Positions 9,877 to 22,413 of a stretch of 64,000 nt of DNA are shown one piece after another (the stretch's first letter is position 1; each line of letters begins with the position of its first letter). A program made the position numbers and the translations under genes. This DNA is from Amorphophallus konjac (taxonomy: Eukaryota > Streptophyta > Magnoliopsida > Alismatales > Araceae): NCBI GenBank assembly GCA_022559845.1, contig CM040128.1, forward strand, positions 227,897,643-227,961,642, read 5' to 3'. Below the pieces are notes generated by a model. The model was not told the origin of the DNA. It worked only from the letters and a program-made list of their open reading frames with translations, and made no database searches.

Positions 9877-11655
9877 CCGGTAGTCAATGCATAACCTGAG
9901 AGAACCATCCTTCTTCTTGACAAATAGAACAGGCGCACCCCAAGGGGATGTGCTAGGTCTGATAAAATCCTTGTCTAGAAGTTCCTGTAGTTGCTTCTTC
10001 AATTCCTTAAGTTCCATAGGGGACATCCTGTAAGGGGCTATAGAAACAGGTGCCGCTCCTGGAATGAGTTCAATGGTAAAATTTACTTCCCTCTCGGGCG
10101 GTAAACTAGGTAGTTCGGGTGGGAACACATCAGAGAATTCATTGACAATAGGAATGTCTGCTAAGACAATTTCCTTAGATTCTGTGACAATTACTGAGGC
10201 AAGAAAAGCTTCGCCTCCTTGCGAGATGAGTTTGCAAGCATGAAGAGAGGATATTATGGTAGGATGCTTCTTGTATCTGATGCCAAGAAAAGAAAATCGT
10301 GGAAGTCCAGGCTTGCGAAAGGATATAATCCTAGTTCGGCAATTGATATAAGCATCATGATCAACAAGCCAATCAACCCCCAGAATGGCATCATAACCCT
10401 TCATATCGAGGCATATCAAATTTGCGGGGAGATTATGTCCTTCTACCACTACTTCACAATCAGGATAATGCTTAGTAAGCTTAGTTCCAGGTCCTAATGG
10501 TGTAGTTATAGCAAGATCTGAAGGTAGGGGGACTGAAGTAATTGGCAAGGTTTTTGCAAAGGTAGTAGAGATGAAAGAGTGAGAAGCACCAGTATCAAAT
10601 AGCACGAATGCAGGATGAGAACATATTTGAAGAGTACCTTCCATAAGCCCGTCATTTTGATCCCTGGGTGCTTCTTCTTCATCTATAACTGCATTGAGGC
10701 GAGCCTGCCTCCTACGTCCTCCATCATTTGATTGTTCTTTAAAGAGGGGGCAATTCGGTACACGATGCTCCCTACTTCCGCAACGTAAACAAGCTCCTAG
10801 GCGCTTCCAGCATTCTTCAGCCGAATGGCCGAATTTCTCACAATATGTGCATGCCGAGGCAACTTGTTCTTCCTTGATCTTCTTATTACTCTTTTGGGAA
10901 CTGCTACCATTCTCGTTCCTCGATCTTTTCTTGCTATCACGGCTTTTGTAAGGTTCCGCGATACTAAACTTCTCCTTCTTGTAATGCCGATCAGATTGTC
11001 GGCCCGATCCTTCACCCTTTCCATTCAATTTTTCGACCTTTTCTAAGGTCCTTTCACATAAATAGGCCCGCTGGATCATCTCCGCATAAGTGCGGATATT
11101 TTGAGTTCCCAGTTGTTGAATGAAACCAGGCCGTAACCCGTCCATAAATCGGTTTGCTTTTAATAAGTCTGTGCTAATCAAATGTGGTGCATACGGTGCT
11201 AGTCTTGAAAACTGCAACTCATATTCTGCCACGGACATCATCCCCTGACGAAGGGAGGCAAATTCCAAGGCCTTCCTTTCCTTTACGTGTTCAGAGAAAT
11301 ACTTAGCACGGAACAGTGTGAGAAAACCATTCCAAGTGTGTGGTGCATCGGCGGGTGGTTCCCGAATTGTCTTCCACCACGTACGGGCATCTTTATTTAA
11401 TTGGAATATTGCCAGACGAACCTTCTCCTGATCTGTACATTGAATAACATCAAAGATTCTGTTCATCTCATCTACCCAATTTTCTGCTTCATCCAGATTT
11501 GAGGATCCATAGAAATACGGAGGGTTTAGACTCTGAAAATTCCGATGCAGGTCTCCAGCCCTTGCCCCCGCACCGCCCTGTGCTATGGTCTGCAGTGCCT
11601 GGGTGAGACCGGCAACAGTTTGTTGCATACCGTCCCAATCTACGCGATGAGCCAT
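9877..11655 (-). pseudogene. Tekay gag, protease and start of RT
   Basis: The open frame extends to 11724, but the likely start is the ATG at 11655 ([10 protein letters not shown]), after a leader following the PBS. Gag carries the retrotransposon gag domain (WWKTIREPP..., about residues 90-190), a basic stretch and two CCHC knuckles ([14 protein letters not shown] and [14 protein letters not shown]) that bind element RNA. The aspartic protease follows with active site FDTGASHSF. The frame runs on through the RT N-terminus ([14 protein letters not shown]) to the TGA at 9874-9876. A single gag-pol frame is normal for this lineage. Confidence 0.93.
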
Positions 11656-11874
11656 GATAAGAATAATAAGGTACCTGAGAGAAAATAACAACTTGTTAAT
11701 TCTCATGAAATTGGAATGAATCAAAATAATTCTTAAAGCTAATTAGCTATCTTATCCCGGGTTCTACCCAATCCTCACATGGGTGTGGAATTTTTTCCTT
11801 AGTTCATAGGTAGGGGTCCTTAACCTTGGACTTATCCTATGACATGACTCTTTTCCTTAAGTCCTGAGACTTAG

Positions 11875-11886
11875 GCTCTGATACCA
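11875..11886 (-). other. Primer-binding site of the Tekay element
   Basis: The complement reads TGGTATCAGAGC, which pairs with the 3' end of plant initiator Met tRNA. It begins 7 bases inside the 5' LTR border at 11894. Confidence 0.9.
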
Positions 11887-11893
11887 ACTTAAC

Positions 11894-14800
11894 TGTCACG
11901 CCCCGAGCCTTTATTTATAGCGGAAGACTCGCTCGGGGAGCGCGAATAGCCGGCATGGTAAGCCTCTTGCAAGCAAGAATAATTCAGAGCGCGAGACAAT
12001 CACATAAATAGATGCAATTGCACAAGATGTAATCAAACCTCAACTTTATTCCATAATCAACTAATATTCAAAAATACATAATTTGACTTTGTCACTAATT
12101 GACTCAAGAAATAAAAAATTACATTGACTCCATCTAAACACTTGAAACTGCCTAAGTCTTCTCCCTTATCGGGATAACTCTTAATCACTCTCGGACCCCC
12201 TGCTCGAATCACCCGAATCCGAATGCGAACTATATTCATCTCTGAAAATCATTGAACAATAGGTCATGAGCACACTTGCCCAGTAGGTATCTTCGTATCA
12301 ACATGAAGGCATTATTAAAGTAATTAGCATTTTAGCTCTAGAGAATTAGGTAAAATCATGCAATGCGAATCAATCATGCGATCAAATCAATAGAAACAAG
12401 ATAACCAGGTAAGATAGAATGATCAAGAATGAACTAGCAAGAATATAACAAGAACACGATATTGGCCTTCCATGAACAAGAATGTAACGAGATTGTACTA
12501 GCAAGCCACATATTCCTCACTTTAGCATCTTATGCTTAAGAGCAAGTGCTTCGTAAATTTCTGTGGAATATCAAGCAAGAATGTCATGTTGTGCCGTGGA
12601 TCTTCACTTATTTATAGAAATAGTACTCCCAGCGCAATGCGACGCTAGTAGCATCATACCCCATGGTTTATAAAATAGTATGTTTCCGGCAATCAGCCGA
12701 GGGGACTAGCATAGAGCCCTTGAACACAATCAGTGCTCGATCGCATCTTCAGTTATAAATTAAGCTACTTCCATGCATGTAACAGTAACGTATGGCCAAG
12801 AATATAGCACTTCCAATAATTCCATGATAACTAAAATCAATGAATGAATGCTTCAATTTTGAATATATGAGATCAAAAATGATATTTAAACTAAGTTATG
12901 CTTATTGAATAAATTGACAGCATAACGGTACTTTCCTTAGCTTCCATTCCTTTTAGATCCATTTAAGCAATATGACAAGTTCTAGATCACCAAGGTTTCT
13001 CGAGAATCAATGGAATATCAACCCTTGGTCAAACCTGGGTTAACATAAACAAGCTATGTAACGGTCAGGGTCTGGGCCATTACATTATGTAACGCGTCCA
13101 TGCTGTGCCGTTACAATAACCAGAGTCCAGAAAGATAAAGATAGACTCAGAGGAATGCGACGGTCTGGAACTGGGTCGTTACTTGGCCTGACGGTCCAGT
13201 CCAGGGCCGTTATTTTTCAAGAACCAGAAACCCGATAGTGTAATCTAATTAATGGGCTTTTATTGGTACAACCAACTTGGCGTCCTAGTGGGAATCCCAA
13301 GCTCGCGGAGATTTACGGAGGCCTTGAAACAATGATTTCCTAGTCCATTGGAAGGAATATCCAATAGAGAGGTCCTCATGTCCAAGATATTTTCCTATAG
13401 TGCAAAGTGTAAACTAATGACATCGTACCGGAGTAAGTGCCATGTACTTATAGAATTTGACTCTATTGACAGAGAGAGATATATAATCTATGTGAAATCA
13501 AGATGAAAACTCCGTTTTACAAGTCATGCTTTATAGTACAAAACTATACATTTAGGCTTTATGAAACTAGCAAAACTCAAAATAAAAGTGAGATATCAAC
13601 CATGCAATACCTAATATGAACGATCTGATAATCATGAAATCAGGTTGCTACTTAGATATCTAGGCATAATCATATGTAATAGTGGCAAATCATAGTCTGT
13701 CTAGGGTTGACAGAACACAGGATGTAACGGTCTTGTGAGGGGGCGTCACAGTGAAAGTGACGGTCAGTAGAGGGCCGTTACATGAAAGCAACGCGTCTGT
13801 CTTGGCGCGTTATTATCAACAGAGGAAAATAAGATATACAGAGACTGTGACAGATCATGGTAGGCGTGTTACATGCAAGTGACGGTCCTACTGGGATGTG
13901 TTACAGTGTCTGCTAACAGAAAATAAATAAGAAACCTAAGAGGTCAATTCACATCATATCTATAATCAAAATATCATGAGTTTCTTAGACATGACAACGA
14001 AGTAAAGGTCTTCTACATGCATAGGTAATTGTGAGTAGATGAACAACATGTTATAATCCTCTCTTATTAGGGCTAAGGGATGCATGATATGCATGGAACT
14101 ATCAAAACATGGAATCAATGATCTATCATGCATGAAAAAAACCATAAAACCAGAGGCTCTTTGTCCTATCAAGTTCTTTTTGCCGTTCATGAGATAACCT
14201 ACCTCTTTCTTAGGTTGAAGTTTCTGGATTTGGTTGAGAATTCAGCCCTAGTTCTTCACCTTCCTTTGTGACTTTTCCAGCTACTTCCTTGGGCTCTAAC
14301 CCCACGACCTCTTGACCTTAGGATGTGAAATTCGGAGGGGAGTTAGTCTAAAGTATAATGAACAAAAACATCAAAACAACTTACCTGAAATAATGACTTC
14401 TTACCTTCCTTCTTTACGTCCCAAAAGTAAGGGTCGCACAGTTCAAAACTATGCCCTACTTATAGAGTTTAGGTTAGGGTTTGCAGATTAGATCGATTCT
14501 AGAGTCCTTATTCCACTAAATCCTTATCCCTAAGAGTCCTTAGAGTTATTACAATCCTTCCCAAGTCGATCCATAGTGGATAGGAACATCAAGTTCTAAT
14601 CTTTTCACGAGTTCCTTTCTTCACGGAACTGACAGGCGTGTAACGGTCGAGTGCCCATGCGTTACTTCGCTGTGACGGTCTCGCGATAGACCGTTACAGT
14701 CTTCGTAGTTAGGACTTTTAAAATATTAAAACTATTTTGTTAATTATCCAAATCATTATCTTATAGTATTAGTATTTATCCTTAATATCCGTGGATAGAC

Positions 14801-15018
14801 TTAATTACCTTCTAGAATGTGGGCCTAACTTAATGGCCTAGTTTAAAACCCTTTTGGATCTTAATTAAGTGGGTTGGGTTAATTGATTAACACCATTTGG
14901 CCTTATAATGACTTATTATTCAAATAAATCCTTTATAAATTTATTTAACCCTTTTATAATTTCTAGAAAATTATTAAATAACCTAGGAAATACTTATATA
15001 AAATTTTGGGGCTTTACA
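11894..15018 (-). repeat. 5' LTR of the Tekay element
   Basis: 3125 bp, near-identical to 4076-7201. Dyad arrays recur at 13058-13114, 13157-13213, 13724-13813, 13847-13904 and 14640-14697. Read on the minus strand, the U3 start is at 15018 and the end of U5 is at 11894. Confidence 0.95.
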
Positions 15019-15969
15019 ATCATGGTGGGACATCTAGTGCCAATCGTGCTTTAAATCTCTATTTAACCCACTGTCCTTTGTTTGTCCAAGTTGCCCGTGT
15101 TTTCTCCGGATTTTCCCTTTATTTCCTGCTATTTCTTGTTCTCTGGGAATTCTGATGGTCGTACCTTCATGCGTTAAAATATATTAACGGTCTATCTTTA
15201 GACCGTCACATTTTTCTGGCGCATACCTATTTGACCATCACACACTCCAGCATAGGTACGCATCCCGAGGTGCAAGTTATTTCTGCAGTTTCTGCTGTGA
15301 TTTTCATGCTTGGGTGCTATCTGGTCTCCTCCTTGGTTGATTTGCATATTCATATCATTGTGTGCATATTTGATTGCTAGATTCTAGGCTAGAATTTGCA
15401 TGCACTCCGGTGCACATAGGTTCATGCATATATTCATACTATAGATTGCATTTTCCTACCTTGGTGTGTGAACCTCTCGTCTCCATATTCCTTGGGGCCG
15501 ACTAGGAGATCACATCAAGGACCTCCATAAGTCCCCGCGAGCCGTGGATTCCCACACGGACGCCGCGCCGGTTGTACCTCTTCCCACACCGTGTCTAGGA
15601 TTGCATAAGTGATGGAGTGATTACATTTAGATCACTCAACCAAGCTTCATACCTTTCCCCTATTAGGAACCTACTGTTGAGAGCACTATTTTAATCAAGT
15701 CACTAAGGTTCTAAAGGAGAAAACCATAAAAATCTTGTTGCATCATCTAAATAACTTGGTTGACCTTGAGTGTTTTTTATCTCTTTTCACTTACATCTTC
15801 GTTAAAACCATCTAGTTTAAATCACTCATTGTGTGTTTGTTTGGTGTTGTTTGCATTTTTTGTTAAAGTCTTTCGTTGCATGTGGAGTTGCTTCCGATCT
15901 CTAGAAGCATCATCACCTAGGGGCAATTCCTTTTCCAAGTCCTACTTCAATCCGCTCTTTGAGTCCACC
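15019..15969 (+). other. Leader of Tat-B between PBS and gag
   Basis: Non-coding leader that continues the split primer site. It holds one paired dyad module at 15184-15209/15216-15241 (26-6-26 bp). The rest is T-rich with no clear gene. Only a short plus-strand frame (from 15760) with no recognised domain precedes gag. Confidence 0.7.
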
Positions 15970-17800
15970 ATGGCCTCTTTTGATCTCCCTCGTTCCCAAG
16001 AGGAGTCTTTTCCTCAAGGGCTTCTAGAGGATTCTTCTAGGGTTATCTCCTTCCATTCCGGAGAGGGGCCCATCCCTCCTTCGTCCTCCGTCCCTATGGA
16101 AGCGCCCAATCCACTCAATCTCTTCCTCCTCCGTCCGCCAATTCTATTCTTCAAATGATGGCCCAATTGGATCCGGCCCAACTTCAAGCTGTTTATCAGG
16201 CCATGCAGGGGTCCAACACCCCACCTTCCAAGATTGTGCAAGGTCAGTCCAATGCTTCCATTATTCAGCCTAGAGCTGATGGGCCCGCTGTTCAGCCCGT
16301 CGACCTCACTCCGGTCTAACCCAGGACCCTCAAGTTCTCTAGTCTGGAAGTGGGCCAGTCTTCTAGTTCGGCCAAGCAATTTTTGGATAAGGGAAAGGCC
16401 ATTGTCCCTCCTTCTATAGCGGATCATCATATGTCCGGCCCACTAGTGCCGTAGGTCCTTGTCGGCCCAAATGATTTTATGCACCCTGATCAAGGGGTAG
16501 CCCAAGTCCACACCAATATGGGTCATCCTTAGGCCCAATATCCTTCTTATGGGCCACCTCCTCCATCTGTTCACCCCTCTGCTCCTAAGATTCCATCTTT
16601 CACTATCTCTACTCCATCCAGGGAGCAGGAACTACTTGATAAATGGGCCGCCATGCAACAACAACTTGACTTTCTCCAAAAGCAGGTTGGCCCACAGTCC
16701 TTGGTAGACGTTCCAGTTCCAAGCTTCCAGAACATTCGATTTCCCCCACAATTCGAGCTCCCCAATTACTGCAAGTATGACGGGAATGACAATCCCTTTA
16801 TCTATGTATGGGACTTTCTATATGAATCCACCCAGTTTCAGTATGATGATCGCCTTATGGCGTATTTATTTCGCCGATCTCTAGATGGGGTCGTGCTTGA
16901 ATGGTTCTACTCTCTGCCACTAGAGGACGCTAAGAGTTTCAAGATAGTGAAAGACAAGTTCATCCAGCGGTTTCAAGACAAGGTCGGCCCAGAATATTCC
17001 TTCACAGATTTGGTGGCCGAGAAAATGAAGCCGGATGAGGAGTTTGCTACCTACGCTGACAGGTGGAGATAGATGGCCGCCAGGGTACCCGGCCATATTC
17101 GGAGGAAGAGAAGGTCAAGCTACTCATCTCTAATGCCACTCCGACCTTCCGTAATATTCTGGTCATGAATGACATAGCAAACATGCATCAATTATATAGC
17201 CGGGCACGGTTTATCCAAACCCAATTTAAGGACTCTCCCATCCATTCACTTTTTGAAAACCAAAAGCCCAAATACACCCGCAAACCACAAGGGCCCGTTA
17301 CCGAGGGAGTCCAAACAAATGAGCAAGTGCAAGCCGTTAACTTTTCCTCCGCCAACCCAAATAACCAAATCTGCTTCTCCCAGAACTCCCGCAACACTCA
17401 ATCCGCTCCACAAAACCCTCCACTAGCCTACTCCACTCCGCAGAACCCTCCACCTGCCTTTGCCGCTCCACAACAACCTCCTCAGCCTCCACAATACCAT
17501 AGCGTCCCTCCACCCAACGGCTACACTAACCGACGCCCGGCTCTAAAGAGAGCCCAGTACCCACCTCTGCCAGAAACTCTCACAGACATCTTCTCAGCTC
17601 TCATGTCCATTAATGCTATACAACTCCCTCCGGAACGGCCCAATTGGAATCCGACCGTTGATCAGACGAAGTACTGCATGTTCCACAGGCAGTCGGGACA
17701 TACTATTGAAGGGTGTTTTTAGTTCAGGGACTTGGTCTATGACCTCCATGAAGGGCATAGGATTGATTGGGCCGAAATGCATAAGTCCATTGTTGAGATT
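15970..17800 (+). pseudogene. Tat-B gag, broken by frameshifts and stops
   Basis: Probable start ATG at 15970 (MASFDLPRSQEESF), shifting frame near 16080. The core gag domain is at 16653-17070 (PQFELPNYCKYDGNDNPF..., LEWFYSLP...) and continues in another frame from 17080 (YSEEEKVKLLISNATPTF). A proline/glutamine-rich linker precedes a zinc-knuckle variant CMFHRQSGHTIEGC at about 17670-17720, of the C-x2-H-x4-H-x4-C form seen in Tat-lineage gag. A TAG follows directly. Gag would form the particle and package RNA. At least two frameshifts and two stops make it non-functional. Confidence 0.85.
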
Positions 17801-18540
17801 AAAGAAAAAAGAAGGCAAGTGCCAAGGCAGCAAGTGCAGCAACAACAGGCACTGTCACCGCAGTAGCAACCGCGACATCAACAACAACCGGTTCAAGACT
17901 TGGGGATCCATTAGAATCCAATGCCGAACCATCCTCCCACTCTCCAGCCTCAGCCGCCGACACCGGCTTAGGTTAATGTAGTTCAACCCCCGGCCCCCGA
18001 CGCCGGGTGGTCCTTTGACGATGACGGCTCCACACCATAATTCATGGCCCACCACCACAACTACTGCAATCCTTCCGCTTCCACCATCCTCACGCCCACA
18101 CACCAAACCACTTCTCTGTCCGCAAGACCACTTGTTCTTCCATTCACCCCCGCTCCGTTAACCACGCCCTCACCCGCGCCTCCATCACACCCGTTGTTGG
18201 TCACCCCCGCTACCATCGCCACACCTCCATCTAACCCTCCGCTCATTACACCTCCGTTAACCTTCACACCTTCACCTCCATCAATGCCCATCATCATCAC
18301 ACCTCCCACTAACCCCTCACCCGTCATCCTACCCCCGCAACCTATTACCTCTATCCTTCCAATCCCATCATCACCACTCCCCTACTTTCTCCTACACCAC
18401 TCATCTACCCCACCGGGCCAATTATACCGTCATCAGAGGCCGCGTCAGCCTATAATTGTGCCCTGCGGAGCGGGCATTTGTTTCATCGCAATTATGCTTC
18501 TACTTCAAATCCCCAGTCTTCCCAACCGGCTCTAGATCAA
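17801..18540 (+). other. Low-complexity gag-protease linker
   Basis: Glutamine-rich, then strongly proline/threonine/serine-rich coding-like sequence (many CCC, CCA and ACC codons in the frame at 18044-18530). No domain seen. Long disordered linkers between gag and protease occur in Tat elements, and the several open frames on both strands here reflect skewed composition rather than genes. Confidence 0.55.
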
Positions 18541-19338
18541 CAAGAGGAGACTGAGCCATTGCGGAGTACCCAATATGATCTGCTACATCATTTGGATAGG
18601 GTGCCCGCCAAAATATCTATGCTAGAACTCATTAAAAGATCTACCCTTCACCAAGATGCTCTTAGGAATTTTCTTCAAAAGGTGATGATTAGTGAAGATG
18701 TGGCAGCCGACAGTCTTCCGACAGCACTGGCAACTATTTCTAAAGGACCAGTAATTACCTTCTCTGAGACTGAGCTTGCACCACTAGAAGCTTGGCAAAT
18801 GCCGCTTTGCATCACTATTATCTTGAACAAAGTCAGTATTGATGCAGCTTTGGTTGACACAGGGGCATCTATCAATGTATGCCTACTCAACACTCTCAGG
18901 GCCTGCAACTTATCAGAAGAGCTTCTACGGCCGACCCCCACAACTATAGCTGCATACGACAATTCGAGGAGAGCATGTCATGGGGTTGTCACCATTCAAG
19001 CTGAGCTTGGGCCTCTCACTATGCCCATTGAATTCTATGTGCTGGACATCGACCCTATGTTCAAGGCTATCTTGCGTCGTCCGTGGATCGATACTCTTAG
19101 CGTCGTACCATCCACCGCGCATCAATGTCTCAAGTTCCCTTTTCAAGGGAGGGTGGTTAAAGTCAAAAGCTTATCCATGGTCCAGTCTGTTAAAGCTATT
19201 TCAGAGAAGATTTCACCAACTTTGTGGCCCAGCACTCGGCCAGTTATTTCTGTGTTAGATCTGGACTTTCCATGGGCCTATGCACCACGCAAGCCCGCCA
19301 CTACGCCCGTCGAAATTAAAGCAAAGCCCCAGATCTGA
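18541..19338 (+). pseudogene. Tat-B aspartic protease
   Basis: About 265 codons in one open frame. The active site ALVDTGASINV lies at about 18845-18880, and the region that closes the fold reads MFKAILRRPWIDTLSVVPS. The retropepsin cuts the gag-pol polyprotein. Fusion to a long N-terminal part (LHHLDRVPAKISMLELI) is typical of plant Tat/Athila-type elements. A TGA at the end (about 19336) separates it from the G-patch segment in the same frame. Confidence 0.85.
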
Positions 19339-19715
19339 GATTCCAAAGGCTGGGATATTATAATGAAATTAGGCTACCAACCGGGGAGAGGCCTCGGTGC
19401 ACAATTACAAGGGTGAACTAAGCCAATCCCTAAAGGTAGAAAAATGAGTAGACGGGGTCTCGGCTACCGAGAGTCCGCGCTGTCAATGATGGGTGACTTA
19501 GGGCCACTTACCTGGGATTACCGCCAGCATTTTATAAAAGGGCCTCTCCAGTTGGGCACACTGAATCCACCAATAGCACAGTCAGAAAAGAAAGATACAG
19601 CTTGTACAGTTGCCAGTCCACCACTGCTGCCAAATGGGCCTGTTGATGACATGCTCGATTTCTGCCAAGCATTTGCCAGGATGTTCAAGGAACCAGACAA
19701 TTTTCAGAAAAATTA
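19339..19715 (+). pseudogene. G-patch domain of Tat-B polyprotein
   Basis: The sequence encodes LGYQPGRGLGAQLQG, a stop codon, then KPIPKGRKMSRRGLGY. This glycine pattern is that of the G-patch, a short nucleic-acid or helicase-partner domain also known between protease and RT in some plant Ty3/gypsy elements. It is followed by about 80 residues without recognised domain. One TGA interrupts the domain near 19415. Confidence 0.7.
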
Positions 19716-20600
19716 GGAGGTACGGCTTGTTCAGTGGATGCCGAAACCAGCAAACCATTCACGGCAAAGGGTGAGCTCTCCCATTACCATCACTTTGTCT
19801 CCTTCCCGCCTGCGCACACTATTCCAGATGCTGGACTTTATTCCCCGTCCTCCTCCTATTATGGTCGATCTGCTACATCAAATATCTCCATTTTGGTACG
19901 ACCTGCCAACAAAATTTCTAATCATTGATCCTCCTTGTGGGCATTGCCCACCATTTGATCTCTCTACTCCTCCGACCTGTTCCTCGACATCTTCTGTCCT
20001 TCCATATATCCTCTCACTCTTCCTCCTCCTCCTTCTTCCTCTCCATCTTGCCACGTGATCTCCACTGATCTCCAAACAAAAACATCAATTTTGAAACGGA
20101 GATTTCGGTGGAAGATTATGCTATCTTTGATCCATCCTCTTCCCATGGGCACGAGACCCCTACTTCCTCCCTCCCAGTAGGCTTGCTTTCTCCTAGGTTA
20201 GATATAGGGTCCGTCGAGTCTAGGGAAGTAGGGTCTAGGTCTAGAGAAGTAGGATCTTGTTCTAGGTCGTCTAACCCTTCCAAGTCAGAGCCGCGCCTGC
20301 TCGCGCGTCATGCCAGATCCATTCCTGATAGGTTCTTGCAAGATTTGGCTCAGCATTGTCGTGCTCTTTTGAAGTGTCCAGAATTCATCGCCATGGCGAT
20401 CATGATTGAAGATGAAGAGGAAATAGACGGGGTGTGGAGCGATGACGGATTAGGTGTCTATGAAGTCATGGACGAGAAAGACCCAGTCAATTCTGAGGAC
20501 ATCGACATAGATGACACTGCCGATCTGTATGCGCAAGGGTTAAAGAGGTTCGATGAACCATCATCGGCAGTGGATGAACCTACAAAGGAAGTCAATCTAA
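19716..20600 (+). other. Protease-RT spacer, partly open
   Basis: Low-similarity pol spacer. The frame from 20108 to 20791 contains an acidic stretch (IEDEEEIDGVWSDDG) and leads without a break into the RT N-terminus (LPSEAEAELIKVLREYSDSF). A C/T-rich stretch near 19960-20050 gives spurious frames on both strands. Confidence 0.5.
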
Positions 20601-21960
20601 GAACTAAAGAAGATCCCAGGCCTATCATTATTGCCGCTAACCTCCCTTCAGAAGCGGAAGCCGAGTTGATTAAAGTCCTAAGGGAGTATAGTGATTCTTT
20701 CACCTGGTCTTACGTGGAAATGCCGGGTCTTGACCCCTCCTTGGTGGAACATCGACTAGTACTTAAACCAGGGGCAACACCCGTGAAATAGAGATCAAGA
20801 AGATTTCACCCCCACATGGCCTTGAAGATTAAGGAAGAGGTCAACAAGTTGTACAAAGCCAAGTTTATCAGAGTTGTCTTATACCCCCAGTGGGTGGCAA
20901 ACATTGTCCATGTTATCAAGAAAGATTGAAAAGTGCATATTTGTATCGATTTCAGGGATCTAAATAAAGCATGTCTCAAAGATGACTTCCAGCTGCCTCA
21001 CATATATGTCTTGGTGGATAATACTGCCAGATTCGAAGCTCTGTCATTCATGGATGGTTATTCTGGCTACAATGAGATCCATCTCGCCCTCGAAGATCAA
21101 GAGAAAACCTCCTTCATCACGCCCTGGGGCACGTATTGCTATGTGGTTATGCTGTTCGGTCTGAAGAACATAGGTGCCACTTACCAGAGGGCAATGATGA
21201 CTATCTTCCATGACATGATGCACATTTACATGGAAGCTTACGTGGATGACATCTTGGTGAAATCGAGAACCAAAGAAGAACACCCCGCCATTCTGGCTAA
21301 GGTGTTGCAGAGAGCTAGGGAGTACAAGCTGAAAATGAATCCGAAGAAGTGTATTTTCAGAGTCTCTTCAGGGAAGCTGCTAGGCTTTATCGTTAGCAAA
21401 CGGGGGATCCAGATTGATCCTAATAAAGCAAAGGACGTCATGGACATACCTCCACCTAATAATATCATGGAACTTCGAGGAATGATTGGTCGATTACAAT
21501 TCATCAGAAGATTCATATCCCAACATTCCCAAAGGTGCCATCCATTCTACGAATTGCTAAAGGCGAGAGTCAAGTTTGAATGGAACGAAGATTGTCAAAA
21601 GGCCTGTGAGGACTTAAAAGTCTATCTATCTAATCCCCCAGTTTTGTAACCTCTTGTCCCTGGGAAACCCCTAATCTTATACATCTCGGTCATTGAGGAC
21701 TCCCTAGGGGCTGTTTTAGCACAAGTAGACGATGAAGGCAAAGAGCGGGCATCTTATTACCGCTCTAGGTTGTTTAACCCGGCTGAGACCAAATACAATG
21801 CTATGGAGAATACTTGTGCCGCCTTAGTATGGGTAGCTCAGAAGCTTAAACATTACTTCCTAGCCCACCCAGTTAGGTTGATCTCTAGAATGGACCCGAT
21901 CCGCTATCTCTTAGAAAAGTCTGTCCTTTCTAGTAGGTTAGCTCGCTAGCAGAGCTTCCT
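20601..21960 (+). pseudogene. Tat-B reverse transcriptase and RNase H
   Basis: The RT N-terminus (FTWSYVEMPGLDPSL) meets a TAG at about 20789, then KIKEEVNKLYKAKFIR, another stop near 20927, and an open frame 20933-21649 with HICIDFRDLNKAC, FMDGYSGYNEIHLA, the catalytic YVDDILVKS (21239-21265) and LGFIVSKRGIQIDP. RNase H follows after a stop at about 21647 (SLGAVLAQVDDEGKE, YNAMENTCAALVWVAQKLKHYF) and ends at a stop near 21948. The catalytic YVDD is intact, but four or more nonsense codons disable the gene. The second, archaeal-type RNase H found in many Tat elements is not seen. Confidence 0.88.
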
Positions 21961-22413
21961 CTCTCAGCTCATATAACCGCGCAGGTCGATCCACGGGCGA
22001 GGGCGTACGTTGGCCAGAAGGGTTTCATGTTGAGTGTGCATGAAAGAGGTGTATATATGAGATACACAAGGTGAGATCGATGCTAAGGCAAGGTAAGAGT
22101 CTCACCAATGGTCCTTGACAGTGAATGACATATACCACCTGTTTTGGATTGTAGAGGAGCAGAGTTTTTGTTCACCAGGTGACTACCATGAGTTTGATCC
22201 TGCATGCAAGATAGTCAGGGTTAATTGCATGCTTGTTGACATTAAAGAGGTTATGAAACCTCTTGCCTCTTGTAAAACCAGCATATGCAACCAGCATAAA
22301 CAACAAGATGAATGAACACAATCATCAAGAACATGTGTAATCATCCGTAAGTTTAGTTATAATCACGTAATCACACATTAAGTTTAGTTATCATCAAAAC
22401 CATAACTCAACAC
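21961..22413 (+). other. Unexplained segment between RNase H and integrase of Tat-B
   Basis: About 450 bp that does not read as pol. It includes a 66-codon frame (22115-22315) with no recognised domain and an A/T-rich direct-repeat-like part (TAAGTTTAGTTATAATCACG / TTAAGTTTAGTTATCATC). The position is that of the second RNase H in related elements. Replacement or deletion there is an inference. Confidence 0.45.

Larger units (their letters stand above)
4076..15018 (-). mobile_element. Tekay/Del-type chromovirus (Ty3/gypsy), nearly complete
   Basis: A 10,943-bp element on the minus strand. LTRs at 4076-7201 and 11894-15018 (3126 and 3125 bp) read TGTAAAGCCCC...GGGGCGTGACA on the coding strand. 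Duplication ATCAT flanks it at 4071-4075 and 15019-15023. PBS, gag with two zinc knuckles, protease, RT, RNase H, integrase with chromodomain and a polypurine tract are all present in order. By eye I count about 44 differences between the LTRs (about 1.4 percent), which makes this one of the youngest insertions in the window. A stop at the start of RT and stop/frameshift damage around RNase H make this copy defective. Confidence 0.95.

Noticed and set aside
17188..18327. Several frames on both strands in the gag-protease linker
   Set aside because: Caused by Pro/Thr/Gln-rich skewed composition, and none has a recognised domain.
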